From Sphingobium ummariense RL-3 (lineage in GTDB: Bacteria; Pseudomonadota; Alphaproteobacteria; Sphingomonadales; Sphingomonadaceae), in contig NZ_AUWY01000112.1 of the NCBI RefSeq assembly GCF_000447205.1, positions 62,001 through 126,000 on the forward strand: 64,000 nt of DNA, given 5' to 3'. A model generated the notes under the pieces. It was not told where the DNA came from. It made no database searches and saw only the letters and a list, made by a program, of their open reading frames with translations. The translations under genes were made by a program, and so were the position numbers. Position 1 is the stretch's first letter; the number at the start of each line of letters is the position of its first letter. Shown one piece after another: positions 8,043 to 16,562 of this stretch.

Positions 8043-9542
8043 TCACCCCACGCTCCCCTCCAGGCTGATGCCCAGCAGCTTCTGCGCTTCCACCGCGAAT
8101 TCCATCGGCAGTTGCTGCAGCACTTCACGCGCGAAGCCGTTGACGATCAGGCTGACGGCGGCTTCCTGGTCCAGCCCGCGCTGCATCGCATAGAATAGCT
8201 GGTCGTCGCTGATCTTGCTGGTCGTCGCCTCATGCTCGATCTGCGCGGAGGGGTTGCGCACTTCGATATAAGGGACGGTGTGGGCACCGCACTGGTCGCC
8301 CAGCAGCAGGCTGTCGCACTGGGTGAAGTTGCGCACGCCCTCCGCGCCGGGGGCCACGCGCACCAGTCCGCGATAGGTGTTGTTCGAACGTCCCGCACTG
8401 ATCCCCTTCGACACGATGGTCGAGCGCGACCCCTTGCCATTGTGGATCATCTTGGTGCCGGTATCGGCCTGCTGCATGTTGTTGGTCAGTGCCACGGAAT
8501 AAAACTCGCCGACGCTGTTCTCGCCATTCAGCACGCAGCTGGGATATTTCCAGGTGATGGCGGAGCCTGTTTCGACCTGGGTCCAGCTGACCTTGCTGTT
8601 GCGGCCCTGGCAGAGCGCGCGCTTGGTCACGAAATTGTAGATGCCGCCCTTCCCGTTCTCGTCACCGGGATACCAGTTCTGGACGGTCGAATATTTGATC
8701 TCCGCATCGTCGAGCGCGACCAGTTCCACCACGGCGGCATGCAGCTGGTTCTCGTCGCGCATCGGCGCGGTGCAGCCTTCGAGATAGGAGACGTAGCTCC
8801 CTTCGTCAGCGACGATCAGCGTGCGCTCGAACTGCCCCGTATTCTCCGCATTGATGCGGAAATAGGTGGAAAGCTCCATCGGGCAGCGCACCCCCTTGGG
8901 CACATAGACGAAGGTGCCGTCGGAAAAGACTGCGCAATTCAAAGTGGCGAAATAATTGTCGTGCATCGGCACGACCTTCCCCAGCCACTTCTTCACCAGG
9001 TCGGGAAATTCGCGCACCGCTTCGGAAATGGAGCGGAAGATGACGCCTGCCTCCTCCAGCTCCTTGCGGAAGGTGGTTGCGACGGACACGCTGTCGAACA
9101 CGGCGTCGACCGCGACCTTGCGGGCGGGCATGCCCGCCCCCTTCACCCCGGCGAGCACTTCCTGCTCGGCGATCGGAATGCCGAGCTTCTCGTAGGTCGC
9201 GCGGATTTCGGGATCCAGCTCGTCGAGGCTGTTCAGCTCGGCCTTTTTCTTCGGCTCCGCATAATAATAGGCATCCTGATAGTCGATCGGCGGGACGTTC
9301 AGCTTGGCCCAGTCGGGCGCCTCCATCGTCTGCCACAGGCGGAAGGCCTTCAGCCGCCAGTCGAGCAGCCATTCGGGCTCACCCTTCTTGGCCGAGATGA
9401 AGCGGACGGTGTCTTCGTTCAGGCCCTTGGGGGCGAAGTCCTGCTCGATGGCCGAAGACCAGCCATGCTCGTAGGTGGAGGCGCGCTGCGCGGCCTCATG
9501 CGCTTCGAGGTTACGGGTGGTGGTGATGGTTTCTTCGGTCAT
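8043..9542 (-). CDS. sufB: Fe-S cluster assembly scaffold protein SufB
   Basis: 499 residues, normal for SufB. It is the scaffold subunit on which SufBCD builds the cluster. Typical stretches are [40 protein letters not shown] in the middle (given here in part: [12 protein letters not shown]), the beta-helix segment [20 protein letters not shown], and the C-terminal [23 protein letters not shown]. Its ATG overlaps the stop of the rrf2 regulator (ATGA), so regulator and scaffold are coupled. It is the first structural gene of the operon. Confidence 0.97.
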   Translation of the reverse strand: MTEETITTTRNLEAHEAAQRASTYEHGWSSAIEQDFAPKGLNEDTVRFISAKKGEPEWLLDWRLKAFRLWQTMEAPDWAKLNVPPIDYQDAYYYAEPKKKAELNSLDELDPEIRATYEKLGIPIAEQEVLAGVKGAGMPARKVAVDAVFDSVSVATTFRKELEEAGVIFRSISEAVREFPDLVKKWLGKVVPMHDNYFATLNCAVFSDGTFVYVPKGVRCPMELSTYFRINAENTGQFERTLIVADEGSYVSYLEGCTAPMRDENQLHAAVVELVALDDAEIKYSTVQNWYPGDENGKGGIYNFVTKRALCQGRNSKVSWTQVETGSAITWKYPSCVLNGENSVGEFYSVALTNNMQQADTGTKMIHNGKGSRSTIVSKGISAGRSNNTYRGLVRVAPGAEGVRNFTQCDSLLLGDQCGAHTVPYIEVRNPSAQIEHEATTSKISDDQLFYAMQRGLDQEAAVSLIVNGFAREVLQQLPMEFAVEAQKLLGISLEGSVG

Positions 9543-10003
9543 ATGGTCTGCTCTGCAACGGGCTTTTCGACTTCGCGGGGGGCGAAAGAAGGCGGCGCGA
9601 CGTCACGCGCCAGGCTGGCGATGGTCACGCCCGCCAACGCCGAGCGGATCGCGTGGTTGGCCGCGTTCATATGCGGGCGGATGCGGCAGTCCTGCTCCAG
9701 CGAACAGTCATGCGCGCCCATTTCGGCGCAGGCGGTCATGGCGATGGGGCCTTCCACCGCCTCCACCACGTCGGCCAGGGTGATCGCGGCGGGCGGGCGG
9801 GTCAGCCGCACGCCGCCGCCGGTGCCCCGGCTCGATTCGAGAAGCCCAGCCGCCGACAGACGGCTCACCAGCTTCTGCGCGGTGGGCAGCGGGATACCGG
9901 TTTCCGCGCTCAGCGTCGTCGCGTTCATCTTGGTGGCGCCGCAATGGCGCGCGGCGGCCGACATCAGCACGACGGCATAGTCTGCGAAGCTGGACAGGCG
10001 CAT
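9539..10003 (-). CDS. Rrf2-family Fe-S-responsive regulator of the suf operon
   Basis: 154 residues. The N-terminal winged helix ([20 protein letters not shown], then [27 protein letters not shown]) and the wing [12 protein letters not shown] are Rrf2 features. Cys92, Cys100 and Cys106 form the three-cysteine cluster-binding site as in IscR. It most likely senses Fe-S status and controls its own operon. A candidate operator lies 19-41 bp upstream of the start. Subfamily naming (IscR or SUF-regulator type) is not certain. Confidence 0.92.
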   Translation of the reverse strand: MRLSSFADYAVVLMSAAARHCGATKMNATTLSAETGIPLPTAQKLVSRLSAAGLLESSRGTGGGVRLTRPPAAITLADVVEAVEGPIAMTACAEMGAHDCSLEQDCRIRPHMNAANHAIRSALAGVTIASLARDVAPPSFAPREVEKPVAEQTI

Positions 10004-10021
10004 TGTTGCGAACCACTCTCA

Positions 10022-10044
10022 AATCGGATCGAATCAATCCGATT
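10022..10044. promoter_or_regulatory. Inverted repeat, candidate Rrf2 operator upstream of the suf operon
   Basis: AATCGGAT and ATCCGATT form a perfect 8-bp inverted repeat with a 7-base spacer, just upstream of the rrf2 start at 10003. Its place, symmetry and size fit a dimeric winged-helix regulator binding its own promoter. It does not match the E. coli IscR consensus, so the assignment to this Rrf2 protein is inference. Confidence 0.55.
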
Positions 10045-10104
10045 GCGCATGTGGTCCCCTGCGCCTTGGGAATCAAGGGCTAATTGCCCTTCTTGCCTTC
10101 CAGG

Positions 10105-11049
10105 TCAGCTGAGGCGGTTGAGCACCGCCACGTCGCCGCCCAGCGACCGGCGCAACAAGGTGAGCTGCGCCACGGCGGACGGCTCGGTCATCAGCTGGTG
10201 CGGGGTCAGGCCGATGAAATGCTTGATCTCCCGGATGAAATGCGACTGGTCGTAGAAGCCGCCATCGTCGCATAGCGTCTGCCAGCTTTCCCGGTCCAGC
10301 GCGATCCGGGCGGAACAGCGCAGCGCGCGATATTTGCGCGCCAGCAGCTTGGGCGGCGCGCCATAATATCTGTTGGTGAGCCGGGCGAGCTGGCGCGGCG
10401 AGAGGCCGGTCATTTCCGCCAGCACCTCGATCCGCGGCGATCCTTCGTCCATCAGCCAGGCGTCGATGGATTCGAGCAGGTGCCAGGTGGCGGCGTCCAG
10501 CGGCTTCACCCGATCCTGCAGGAACATCCAGCACAGATCGGCCATGGCGTCGCCATCCTCCTCCGCCCGCAGATCGGCCAGCAAGCCGGCATAGGCCGCG
10601 TCGCGCTCCGCTGCGAGATCGCACAGGCTGTCGGCCAGAGCACTGGCATCGCCGCCATGCAGCGATATCCATCCGGCGGGCAGCAGCGATATGCCCACGA
10701 CCTGCGAAGGCCGGTCCAGTTCGAACCGGGTCGCACCCAAGGTGGGTCCCAGCAGGCAGACGTCGGGCGTGGGCGCCACCGCCCCGCCGTGCAGATGATA
10801 GCGCCCATCGCCCGCGAGCATGAGCCGCAACTGCGGCACATCCGCGCGGGTCATGTCTGCGTAACGATCTGCCGAAACGGAGAAAATATAGAGCGAGCCG
10901 AAATGGCGCCGCAACTTTGGAGGAGGCGCGAAATAGCGTAGCCGCACAGGCCCCTGCGCAGCATCGACCGAATAAGAGAGCGGACCCTGCGTGTCCGGGA
11001 CAGCGATACCGGCCGCCCCCGCAGCCGCGCCAATGCTAGACGACCCCAT
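10105..11049 (-). CDS. AraC-family transcriptional regulator
   Basis: 314 residues from ATG 11049; the frame is open 17 codons further upstream. The C-terminal 100 residues form the AraC double helix-turn-helix: IEVLAEMTGLSPRQLARLTNRYYG for the first and DGGFYDQSHFIREIKHFIGLTPHQLM for the second. The N-terminal domain is a beta-rich sensor region without a recognisable ligand motif. No clear target operon is next to it. A terminator of an oppositely placed minus-strand transcript lies about 100 bp upstream of the start. Confidence 0.9.
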   Translation of the reverse strand: MGSSSIGAAAGAAGIAVPDTQGPLSYSVDAAQGPVRLRYFAPPPKLRRHFGSLYIFSVSADRYADMTRADVPQLRLMLAGDGRYHLHGGAVAPTPDVCLLGPTLGATRFELDRPSQVVGISLLPAGWISLHGGDASALADSLCDLAAERDAAYAGLLADLRAEEDGDAMADLCWMFLQDRVKPLDAATWHLLESIDAWLMDEGSPRIEVLAEMTGLSPRQLARLTNRYYGAPPKLLARKYRALRCSARIALDRESWQTLCDDGGFYDQSHFIREIKHFIGLTPHQLMTEPSAVAQLTLLRRSLGGDVAVLNRLS

Positions 11050-11152
11050 GTTTTTCTTTCCCCGGAACGGGAAATAGGCGCGAAGTGGTAGGCAGCGCAA
11101 GAAAAATGCTGCTGCAGCCGGGTCTTTACTCCCGCCGGAGCACTATAAGGAC

Positions 11153-11186
11153 AAAAAAACGACCCGGCGGAAATGTCCGCCAGGTC
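11153..11186 (-). terminator. Strong intrinsic terminator on the minus strand
   Basis: GACCCGGCGGA (11161-11171) pairs with TCCGCCAGGTC (11176-11186) with one mismatch around a 4-base loop. Seven A residues (11153-11159) follow, which are a U-run on the minus strand. There is no coding gene upstream of it on that strand before pyrD, which runs the other way, so it probably ends a small non-coding transcript. Confidence 0.75.
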
Positions 11187-11275
11187 AGGAAAAGGTCTCT
11201 TTGGCCAAGGGCCTAGGAGCCTTCGGGTCGCACGAGCGCCTTACGCCCGAATCGGAGAAACTTTATTGGACGGAT
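11153..11275 (-). ncRNA. Candidate small RNA between pyrD and araC
   Basis: An intrinsic terminator on the minus strand with no coding gene upstream implies a short transcript. Its body has a further hairpin, TTCGGG (11222-11227) with CCCGAA (11246-11251), and a pyrimidine-rich single strand reading CCAAAGAGACCTTTTCCTGA. The CCAAAGAGA segment also occurs in the sRNA at 39168-39306. The 5' end and promoter are not defined. The rest of the gap up to 11404 holds the pyrD promoter region and nothing else I can identify. Confidence 0.4.
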
Positions 11276-11404
11276 CGGACATCGAAGGGGCCAAATCGAA
11301 TGTATCGAGCGGATTTTTGGCCATGAAATGTCACGACTGTCCAATTTGTGGATTCCGCGCCACAGCGACTCGACGCCCGGCGGGCCTGCTGGCATAGCGC
11401 CGCC

Positions 11405-12442
11405 ATGTCCTACCGCCTGATCCGCCCGCTTTTCTTCGCGCTGGAAGCCGAGCGCGCGCATCATCTGTCGGTCGCGCTGTTGCGGGCGATGCCGACTCCC
11501 TCTGCCCCGGATCCCGACCCGATGCTGGCGCAGACCGTCGCCGGGTTGCGCTTCCCCAATCCGGTCGGCCTTGCCGCCGGCTATGACAAGGAAGGGTTGG
11601 TCGCGCACAAGATGCACGGCCTGGGCTTCGGCTTTGCCGAGCTCGGCACGCTGACCCCGCTGCCCCAGCCGGGCAATCCGCAACCCCGGCTTTTCCGGCT
11701 GGTGGAGGACCGCGCGGTGATCAACCGCATGGGTTTCAACAATGGCGGGCAGGCCGCCGCCGCGGAACGGATCGCCAAGCGGCGGCGGCCGGATGGCCCG
11801 CCGATCGGCATCAATATCGGCGCCAACAAGGATGCGACGGACCGGATCGCCGACTATGCGACCGGGGTCACCTGCATGGCGCCGCTGGCCGATTATCTGA
11901 CGGTCAACATCTCCTCCCCCAACACGCCGGGGCTGCGCGCGTTGCAGGATCGCGCGGCGCTCGACCAGCTGCTGGGCGCGGTCATGGCCGCCCGGGGCGC
12001 CGACCGGACGCCCATCTTCCTGAAGGTTGCGCCGGATCTGGAGCCTGCCGACGTTGAGGACATTGCCGCCGCCTGCCTGGACCACGGCGTCGACGCGCTG
12101 ATCGTGTCCAACACCACCATTTCCCGTCCCCCCCTGCGGTCGGCGCTGGCCGGGGAGAGCGGCGGCCTTTCCGGCGCGCCGCTGCACGATCTGGCGCTGG
12201 CGCGGCTGCGCGATTTCCGGCGCGCGCTGGGCGACCGCGTGCCGCTGATCGGCGTGGGCGGCATCGCCAGCGCGGAGCAGGCCTATGCCCGGCTGCGTGC
12301 GGGCGCCTGCCTGATCCAGCTCTACAGCGCGCTGGTCTATGAAGGGCCGTTCCTGCCCCGCCGGATCAATGAGGGGCTGAAGGCGCTGATGCGCCGCGAC
12401 GGTTTTGCCCATGTCGGCGATCTGGTGGGTATCGACGCCTGA
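11405..12442 (+). CDS. pyrD: Dihydroorotate dehydrogenase (quinone), class 2
   Basis: 345 residues from ATG 11405. It oxidises dihydroorotate to orotate in pyrimidine synthesis and passes electrons to quinone at the inner membrane. The N-terminal MSYRLIRPLFFALEAERAHHLS is the membrane-associated helix pair of class 2 enzymes. GLAAGYDKEG, NRMGFNNGG, TVNISSPNTPGLR (with the catalytic Ser region), KVAPDL, VSNTT and LIGVGGIAS are the FMN-binding and active-site motifs. Confidence 0.96.
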   Translation: MSYRLIRPLFFALEAERAHHLSVALLRAMPTPSAPDPDPMLAQTVAGLRFPNPVGLAAGYDKEGLVAHKMHGLGFGFAELGTLTPLPQPGNPQPRLFRLVEDRAVINRMGFNNGGQAAAAERIAKRRRPDGPPIGINIGANKDATDRIADYATGVTCMAPLADYLTVNISSPNTPGLRALQDRAALDQLLGAVMAARGADRTPIFLKVAPDLEPADVEDIAAACLDHGVDALIVSNTTISRPPLRSALAGESGGLSGAPLHDLALARLRDFRRALGDRVPLIGVGGIASAEQAYARLRAGACLIQLYSALVYEGPFLPRRINEGLKALMRRDGFAHVGDLVGIDA

Positions 12443-12514
12443 ACCGTCCAGACCGGCATGACTGGATCGACGCAAACGGTTGCGATGCGCAACGCAGACG
12501 GTAGGGTGCGCTCC

Positions 12515-14218
12515 ATGACGTCCCGCCTTGCCGGCCTGATGGCCCCCTTCGCCCTCCTGTCTCTCGCTGTCTCCGCGCCGGCCCTCGCGCGCGAGCCGAT
12601 CGCGCTCAACGCCACCGTGTCCGCCGCCGACCCCCGCGCCGCCGAGGCCGGGCAGGAAATGCTGCGCAAGGGCGGCAGCGCCACCGACGCCGCCATCGCG
12701 ATGATGCTGGCGCTGAACGTGGTGGAGCCGCACAACAGCGGCATCGGCGGCGGCGGCTTCATCCTGCACCATGACGGGCGGACGGGGGTGCTCGAATCGA
12801 TCGACGGGCGCGAGACGGCGCCAGCGGCGGCACGGCCCGACCGCTTCCTGGGACCCGATGGAAAGCCGATGCCTTTCCGCCAGGCGGTACCGGGCGGCTA
12901 TTCGGTCGGGGTGCCGGGCAATCTGCGCCTCGCCAAGGCGGCGCACGACAAATGGGGCAAGCTGCCCTGGGCCGACCTGTTCCAGCCCGCCATTCGCCTG
13001 GCGGAGGGCGGGTTCGAGGTGCGCCAGCGGCTCGACACGGCCCTGAAGGCTCTGGCGCCCGTGTGGACCGACTTCCCGGAGATCCAGAAGTATTTCTGGG
13101 TCGATGGCAAGCCCGCGCCGATCGGCACGGTGCTGAAGAATCCGCCGCTTGCCGCACTGTTCCGCCGGGTGGCGGCCGAAGGACCCGACGCCTTCTACAC
13201 CGGCGAGAATGCCAAGGCGATCGCCCAGACGGTGACCAACGCGCCCAGGAACCCGGTCCCGATGACCGAGGCCGACCTGGCCGGCTACCAGGCCAAGCCG
13301 CGCAAACCGATCTGCGGCCATTATCGCGTCTATACCGTCTGCGGCATGGGGCCGGCCTCGGCAGGCGGCGTCACGGTGCTCCAGATACTGGGCATGGTGG
13401 AGCGCTTCCCGCTCGCGACATGGGGCAAGGACGATCCCCGGTCGTGGCACGTCATCGGCGAGGCGATGCAGCTGGCCTATGCCGACCGCGAGAAATATCT
13501 GGGCGACGCCGATTTCGTGTCAGTGCCGATCGCGGGGCTGATCGACCCGGCCTATCTCAAGCGCCGCTCCGCGCTCATCTCCCTTGGCCATGCGCTGAGC
13601 GATCATCCGGCTGGCGATCCGCCGGGCGCAGCGCCGCGCACCGCCGCGCTGCCCCAACCCGAATCCGGCACCAGCCATTTCGTTGCGGTCGATCGCAACG
13701 GCGACATCACCGCCTGGACCTCCACCATCGAAAGCTTCTTCGGCAGCCAGCTCGTCGCCAATGGCGTGATCCTCAACAACGAGTTGACCGACTTCAGCTT
13801 CACGCCGGAGAGGGACGGCGCGCCGGTCGCCAACCGGGTGGAGCCGGGCAAGCGGCCGCTATCCTCCATGTCGCCGACCATTGTCTATGACGCCGCGGGA
13901 ACGCCTGTCTTCACCGTCGGCGCGGCGGGTGGCAAGACGATCATCATGCAGGTCGCCAAGGCGCTGATCGCTCATTTCGACTGGGGCCTGTCGGCGCAGG
14001 ACTCGATCGCGCTGGGCTTCGAATATTTCAACAGCGATGGACTGGTGCTGGAGCAGGGCACCTCCGTGGAGGCGATGAAGGCGCCGCTGGAGAAGCTGGG
14101 TCACAGGGTTTCCATCTCCCGCTTCGGCCTGAAGGCGAACGCCGCCGAGCGGACGGCGGATGGCCACTGGGTCGGCGCCGCCGACCCGCGCAGCCCGGGA
14201 GTATCGTTGCAGGAATAA
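12515..14218 (+). CDS. ggt: Gamma-glutamyltransferase (exported)
   Basis: 567 residues from ATG 12515; the frame is open 19 codons further back, but from here a clear signal peptide begins (MTSRLAGLMAPFALLSLAVSAPALA). The enzyme cleaves glutathione and other gamma-glutamyl compounds in the periplasm after self-processing. Thr386 in SGTSHFVAVD is the expected nucleophile and cleavage point, giving a large and a small subunit. GIGGGGFILHHDG and the C-terminal GAAGGKTIIMQ are further family motifs. It begins 72 bp after pyrD, probably as its own unit. Confidence 0.94.
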   Translation: MTSRLAGLMAPFALLSLAVSAPALAREPIALNATVSAADPRAAEAGQEMLRKGGSATDAAIAMMLALNVVEPHNSGIGGGGFILHHDGRTGVLESIDGRETAPAAARPDRFLGPDGKPMPFRQAVPGGYSVGVPGNLRLAKAAHDKWGKLPWADLFQPAIRLAEGGFEVRQRLDTALKALAPVWTDFPEIQKYFWVDGKPAPIGTVLKNPPLAALFRRVAAEGPDAFYTGENAKAIAQTVTNAPRNPVPMTEADLAGYQAKPRKPICGHYRVYTVCGMGPASAGGVTVLQILGMVERFPLATWGKDDPRSWHVIGEAMQLAYADREKYLGDADFVSVPIAGLIDPAYLKRRSALISLGHALSDHPAGDPPGAAPRTAALPQPESGTSHFVAVDRNGDITAWTSTIESFFGSQLVANGVILNNELTDFSFTPERDGAPVANRVEPGKRPLSSMSPTIVYDAAGTPVFTVGAAGGKTIIMQVAKALIAHFDWGLSAQDSIALGFEYFNSDGLVLEQGTSVEAMKAPLEKLGHRVSISRFGLKANAAERTADGHWVGAADPRSPGVSLQE

Positions 14219-14230
14219 ACGTCGCCCCCC

Positions 14231-14287
14231 CGTTCGGGCTGAGCCTGAAGAGGAAGAGGAGCCCTTCGACAAGCTCAGGGCCAACGG
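14231..14287. repeat. Palindromic intergenic repeat, CCTTCGACAAGCTCAGG type
   Basis: The gap after ggt has CGTTCGGGCTGAGCCT on the left and CCTTCGACAAGCTCAGGGCC on the right with a purine-rich centre (GAAGAGGAAGAGGAG). The arms are partly complementary. This is the well-known dispersed repeat of sphingomonads. The left arm lacks the TTGTCGAAGG part, so this copy is incomplete. It lies between the convergent ggt and lipoprotein genes. Confidence 0.65.
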
Positions 14288-14291
14288 AAGT

Positions 14292-14789
14292 CTACCCCTT
14301 CAGATCGAGTCCGGCGACATCGAACTGGAACGGGAAGGTCTGGTCCTTCGGTCCGACCGCAAGGTTGACCTTCAGCGTCTTCGCCTTTGCGATCGCTTCA
14401 TAGGCGTTCTGCGAGGGCATGATCTCGATGCCGTCATTGGTGTCGGTCATCCGCCCCTTCCAACGATGTTGTTTGCCGTCGTCGGTCGCCGTCGTCACCG
14501 CGCAGTCCGACAGGTCGCACCGGAAGGGCGCGCCGACCAGCTTCACCGTCACTGTCTTCTCGCCATTGTCCATCGGCTGGACCAGCAGCACCGAGAAGGT
14601 GTCAGCCGCGGTCATCGTCTGCACCGTGTTGGCGCTGCCGATATAGGCGAGTTTGGGCTTGCCGCCGTCAGTCGCCCCTTCATATTTCCAGACTTGGCCG
14701 ATCTGTTGGCGCTGGGTAGGCTCATCCTTGCCGCCCGACGAGCAGGCGGCGAGCAGCCCCAGCCCAACCAGGGTGATCGCGTGACGCAT
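14292..14789 (-). CDS. Predicted lipoprotein, function unknown
   Basis: 165 residues from ATG 14789. The signal ends in the lipobox LLAAC (Cys at residue 16), so it is likely lipid-anchored. The mature part is beta-rich and contains FRCDLSDCAVT, a possible disulfide. The C-terminal half (VNLAVGPKDQTFPFQFDVAGLDL) looks like a beta-sandwich. The start chosen gives a proper signal peptide; the frame is open 11 codons upstream. It follows sufE by 53 bp on the same strand. No family recognised. Confidence 0.7.
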   Translation of the reverse strand: MRHAITLVGLGLLAACSSGGKDEPTQRQQIGQVWKYEGATDGGKPKLAYIGSANTVQTMTAADTFSVLLVQPMDNGEKTVTVKLVGAPFRCDLSDCAVTTATDDGKQHRWKGRMTDTNDGIEIMPSQNAYEAIAKAKTLKVNLAVGPKDQTFPFQFDVAGLDLKG

Positions 14790-14842
14790 AGTCGCATTCT
14801 CCTTCGATGAAGAAGAACGCACCGACCTTGATCCAGGTTTCC

Positions 14843-15256
14843 TCAGGCGTAGCGCGCCGCAGTCTCGCGGATCAGGGCGATCATGTTCGGAATGCCCTGA
14901 GTGCGGTTCGAGCTGAGCTGGTTGCGCAGATCGAAGGGAGCGAGGGCGCCCTCGATATCAGCTCCCGCGATCTCCGCCGGCATCCCGTCCTGCACGGTCA
15001 GCAGCACCAGCGCGATGATCCCCTTGGTGATCGCGGCGTTGGAATCGGCCAGGAAATGCAGCCGCCCGTCCTCCCGCATCGTCGGATAGACCCAGACCGC
15101 CGCGGAACAGCCGCGCACCAGCGTCGCATCGGTCTTGAGCGCGTCGGGCATGGGTTCCAGCCCGCGCCCCAGGTCGATCAGCAGACGGTAGCGATCGTCC
15201 GCGTCGAGAAATTCATATTCTTCGGTAAGGTCGGCAAGGGCGGGCGTCGGTGTCAT
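14843..15256 (-). CDS. sufE: Cysteine desulfuration protein SufE
   Basis: 137 residues. SufE accepts persulfide sulfur from SufS and activates it. Cys50 in TLVRGCSAAVWV is the acceptor cysteine; FLADSNAAITKGIIALVL and RTQGIPNMIALIRE are conserved. The gene lies apart from the suf operon (about 9.3 kb from sufS), downstream of the psp genes on the same strand with a 48-bp gap, so it may be partly transcribed with them. Confidence 0.94.
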   Translation of the reverse strand: MTPTPALADLTEEYEFLDADDRYRLLIDLGRGLEPMPDALKTDATLVRGCSAAVWVYPTMREDGRLHFLADSNAAITKGIIALVLLTVQDGMPAEIAGADIEGALAPFDLRNQLSSNRTQGIPNMIALIRETAARYA

Positions 15257-15304
15257 GGCCGCCCATATAGGGGCAAAAGCGGGCGGCGGAACCCGCTTTT
15301 CCCG

Positions 15305-15538
15305 TCAGAGGTCCACGCCTGCGGCGATGGCTTCCAGCTTGCGGATGCGTTCCTTGAGGTCAGCAACCTCGATCCGCGTAGCAGTGGAGGGCGGGGTGGC
15401 ATCGTCGCTGCGGCGGGTGAGCTCCGCACGCTTGAGTTCGAGCCAGCCGTTCCAGCCGCGCAGCGCCGCGGCGGCAACGATGGACAGGCCCACAAGGCCA
15501 GCCGCAGCCATGGTTATGTAGAGATAGGGGTCCTGCAT
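15305..15538 (-). CDS. Small membrane protein with C-terminal coiled coil, distal psp operon
   Basis: 77 residues. One membrane segment at about residues 6-27 is followed by a basic linker and a short coiled-coil tail (RIEVADLKERIRKLEAIA). It is the last and most divergent of four consecutive small genes after pspC, 42 bp from its neighbour. The design is like PspB (one membrane helix plus a cytosolic coiled coil), suggesting a role in envelope stress sensing, but the function is unknown. Confidence 0.65.
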   Translation of the reverse strand: MQDPYLYITMAAAGLVGLSIVAAAALRGWNGWLELKRAELTRRSDDATPPSTATRIEVADLKERIRKLEAIAAGVDL

Positions 15539-15580
15539 TGTCTGCCTCCCTGGGGTTCGGTCGGGCCCGCGCCGCTTTCC

Positions 15581-15832
15581 TCAGTCGCGGTCCCTGAGCT
15601 TTTCGAATTCACGGTCCAACGCCGTGCTGCTGTCGGTGGCGAGCCGTTCCAACACGGCGACCCGGTCCTTCAGCGCCTTGAGCTCGGCGCGCAACCGCTC
15701 CGTTTCCGGATCTGGGCCGGGGCGGACGAAGTCCTCGCCCTTGTGGCGGCGCACCACACCATATTTGGCGCGGATAACGCTGGCGATGGCGGTGATCGCG
15801 ACGATGGCGACGACCATTTCGAACGGGTTCAT
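15581..15832 (-). CDS. PspB-like small membrane protein, psp operon
   Basis: 83 residues. Membrane segment at about residues 5-20, then a charged region and a coiled coil with RAELKALKDRVAVLERLATD and the ending EFEKLRDRD. The VLERLATD block is shared with the next two upstream genes and resembles TVERIVAAD in PspB. The gap to the upstream gene is 30 bp. Function inferred only from operon position and architecture. Confidence 0.68.
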   Translation of the reverse strand: MNPFEMVVAIVAITAIASVIRAKYGVVRRHKGEDFVRPGPDPETERLRAELKALKDRVAVLERLATDSSTALDREFEKLRDRD

Positions 15833-15862
15833 GCTATTCCTCCCTTTGGGCGCGCGAGGCCA

Positions 15863-16207
15863 TCAGTTGGCCGGGCCGCGCAGCCTTTCGATCTCGTGGG
15901 ACAGATGGTGGCTGCCGTCAGTGACGATGCGCTCAACCACAATCAGTCGGTCCTTCATCGACCCGATCTCGGCGCGGAGCTGGGCGTTCTCCTGGCTCAG
16001 CAGCCGGATGCGCTCCACCATCTCCTCATTCTTCTGCGGATAGACCGCCTTCCCCCAGCTGTTTTCCAGCGGGTAGCCGTGGCGGACGCGGAGCCATGTG
16101 GTGAAGATCCATCCGCCGATCGCCATGGCGCCGATCAGAAGCCCTCCGCCGATGATCCAAGGCAGGTTGGGCATGACGAAGGCGTCTACCATGTCGGTCT
16201 TGTTCAT
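15863..16207 (-). CDS. PspB-like small membrane protein with WLRVRHGYPL motif, psp operon
   Basis: 114 residues. Membrane segment at about residues 17-37, followed by TTWLRVRHGYPLENSWG, then a long coiled coil (LLSQENAQLRAEIGSMKDRL) and the block VVERIVTDGS ending in HEIERLRG. TTWLRV+HGYPL is nearly the same in the neighbouring 16236-16526 gene, so the two are paralogues by tandem duplication. Probably acts with PspA/B/C at the inner membrane; no direct evidence. Confidence 0.72.
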   Translation of the reverse strand: MNKTDMVDAFVMPNLPWIIGGGLLIGAMAIGGWIFTTWLRVRHGYPLENSWGKAVYPQKNEEMVERIRLLSQENAQLRAEIGSMKDRLIVVERIVTDGSHHLSHEIERLRGPAN

Positions 16208-16235
16208 GTCCTAAACTCCCCTTGCCTGGTCCGCG

Positions 16236-16526
16236 TCAGCGCAGCGCGTCGATTTCCTGCGCGGTCCGGGCGGCGGGATCGGTGGCGATCCGTTCGAGGA
16301 CTGCGATTCGTTCTTCGAGGCGGCTGATGCGGCCAATCAGCTTTTCGTTTTCACTTGAAAGAAGGTCGATTTTTCGACCGGCGTCGGGATCGGTTCGATG
16401 AACGGTGTTCCCATTGTCGTCGGTCAGCGGATAGCCGTGCTTCACCCGCAGCCAGGTGGTGACCACCCAGGCGCCCACCGAAAGGGCGACGATCGCGACG
16501 ATGAAGCTGTGTCCTCCGAAGCTCAT
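16236..16526 (-). CDS. PspB-like small membrane protein with WLRVKHGYPL motif, psp operon
   Basis: 96 residues. Membrane segment at about residues 7-24, then TTWLRVKHGYPLTDDNG, a coiled coil (LLSSENEKLIGRISRLEERI) and VLERIATDPA, ending EIDALR. It is the paralogue of the 15863-16207 gene. The C-terminal EIxxLR ending also occurs at the end of PspC (ADEIERLR). Spacing to pspC is 36 bp, same strand, so it belongs to the psp operon. Confidence 0.72.
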   Translation of the reverse strand: MSFGGHSFIVAIVALSVGAWVVTTWLRVKHGYPLTDDNGNTVHRTDPDAGRKIDLLSSENEKLIGRISRLEERIAVLERIATDPAARTAQEIDALR

Positions 16527-16562
16527 GATCCTGTCACTCCCTGTTGTACCCCTGCCGGCCGG

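Noticed and set aside
11213-13450. Very long open frame on the minus strand opposite pyrD and ggt
   Set aside because: It runs antisense to two genes with complete catalytic motifs. The protein is rich in Arg, Gly, His and Ala with no domain, as is usual for shadow frames in high-GC DNA.
14231-14287. Terminator between ggt and the lipoprotein gene
   Set aside because: The arms pair poorly and there is no U-run on either strand; the sequence matches a dispersed repeat instead.
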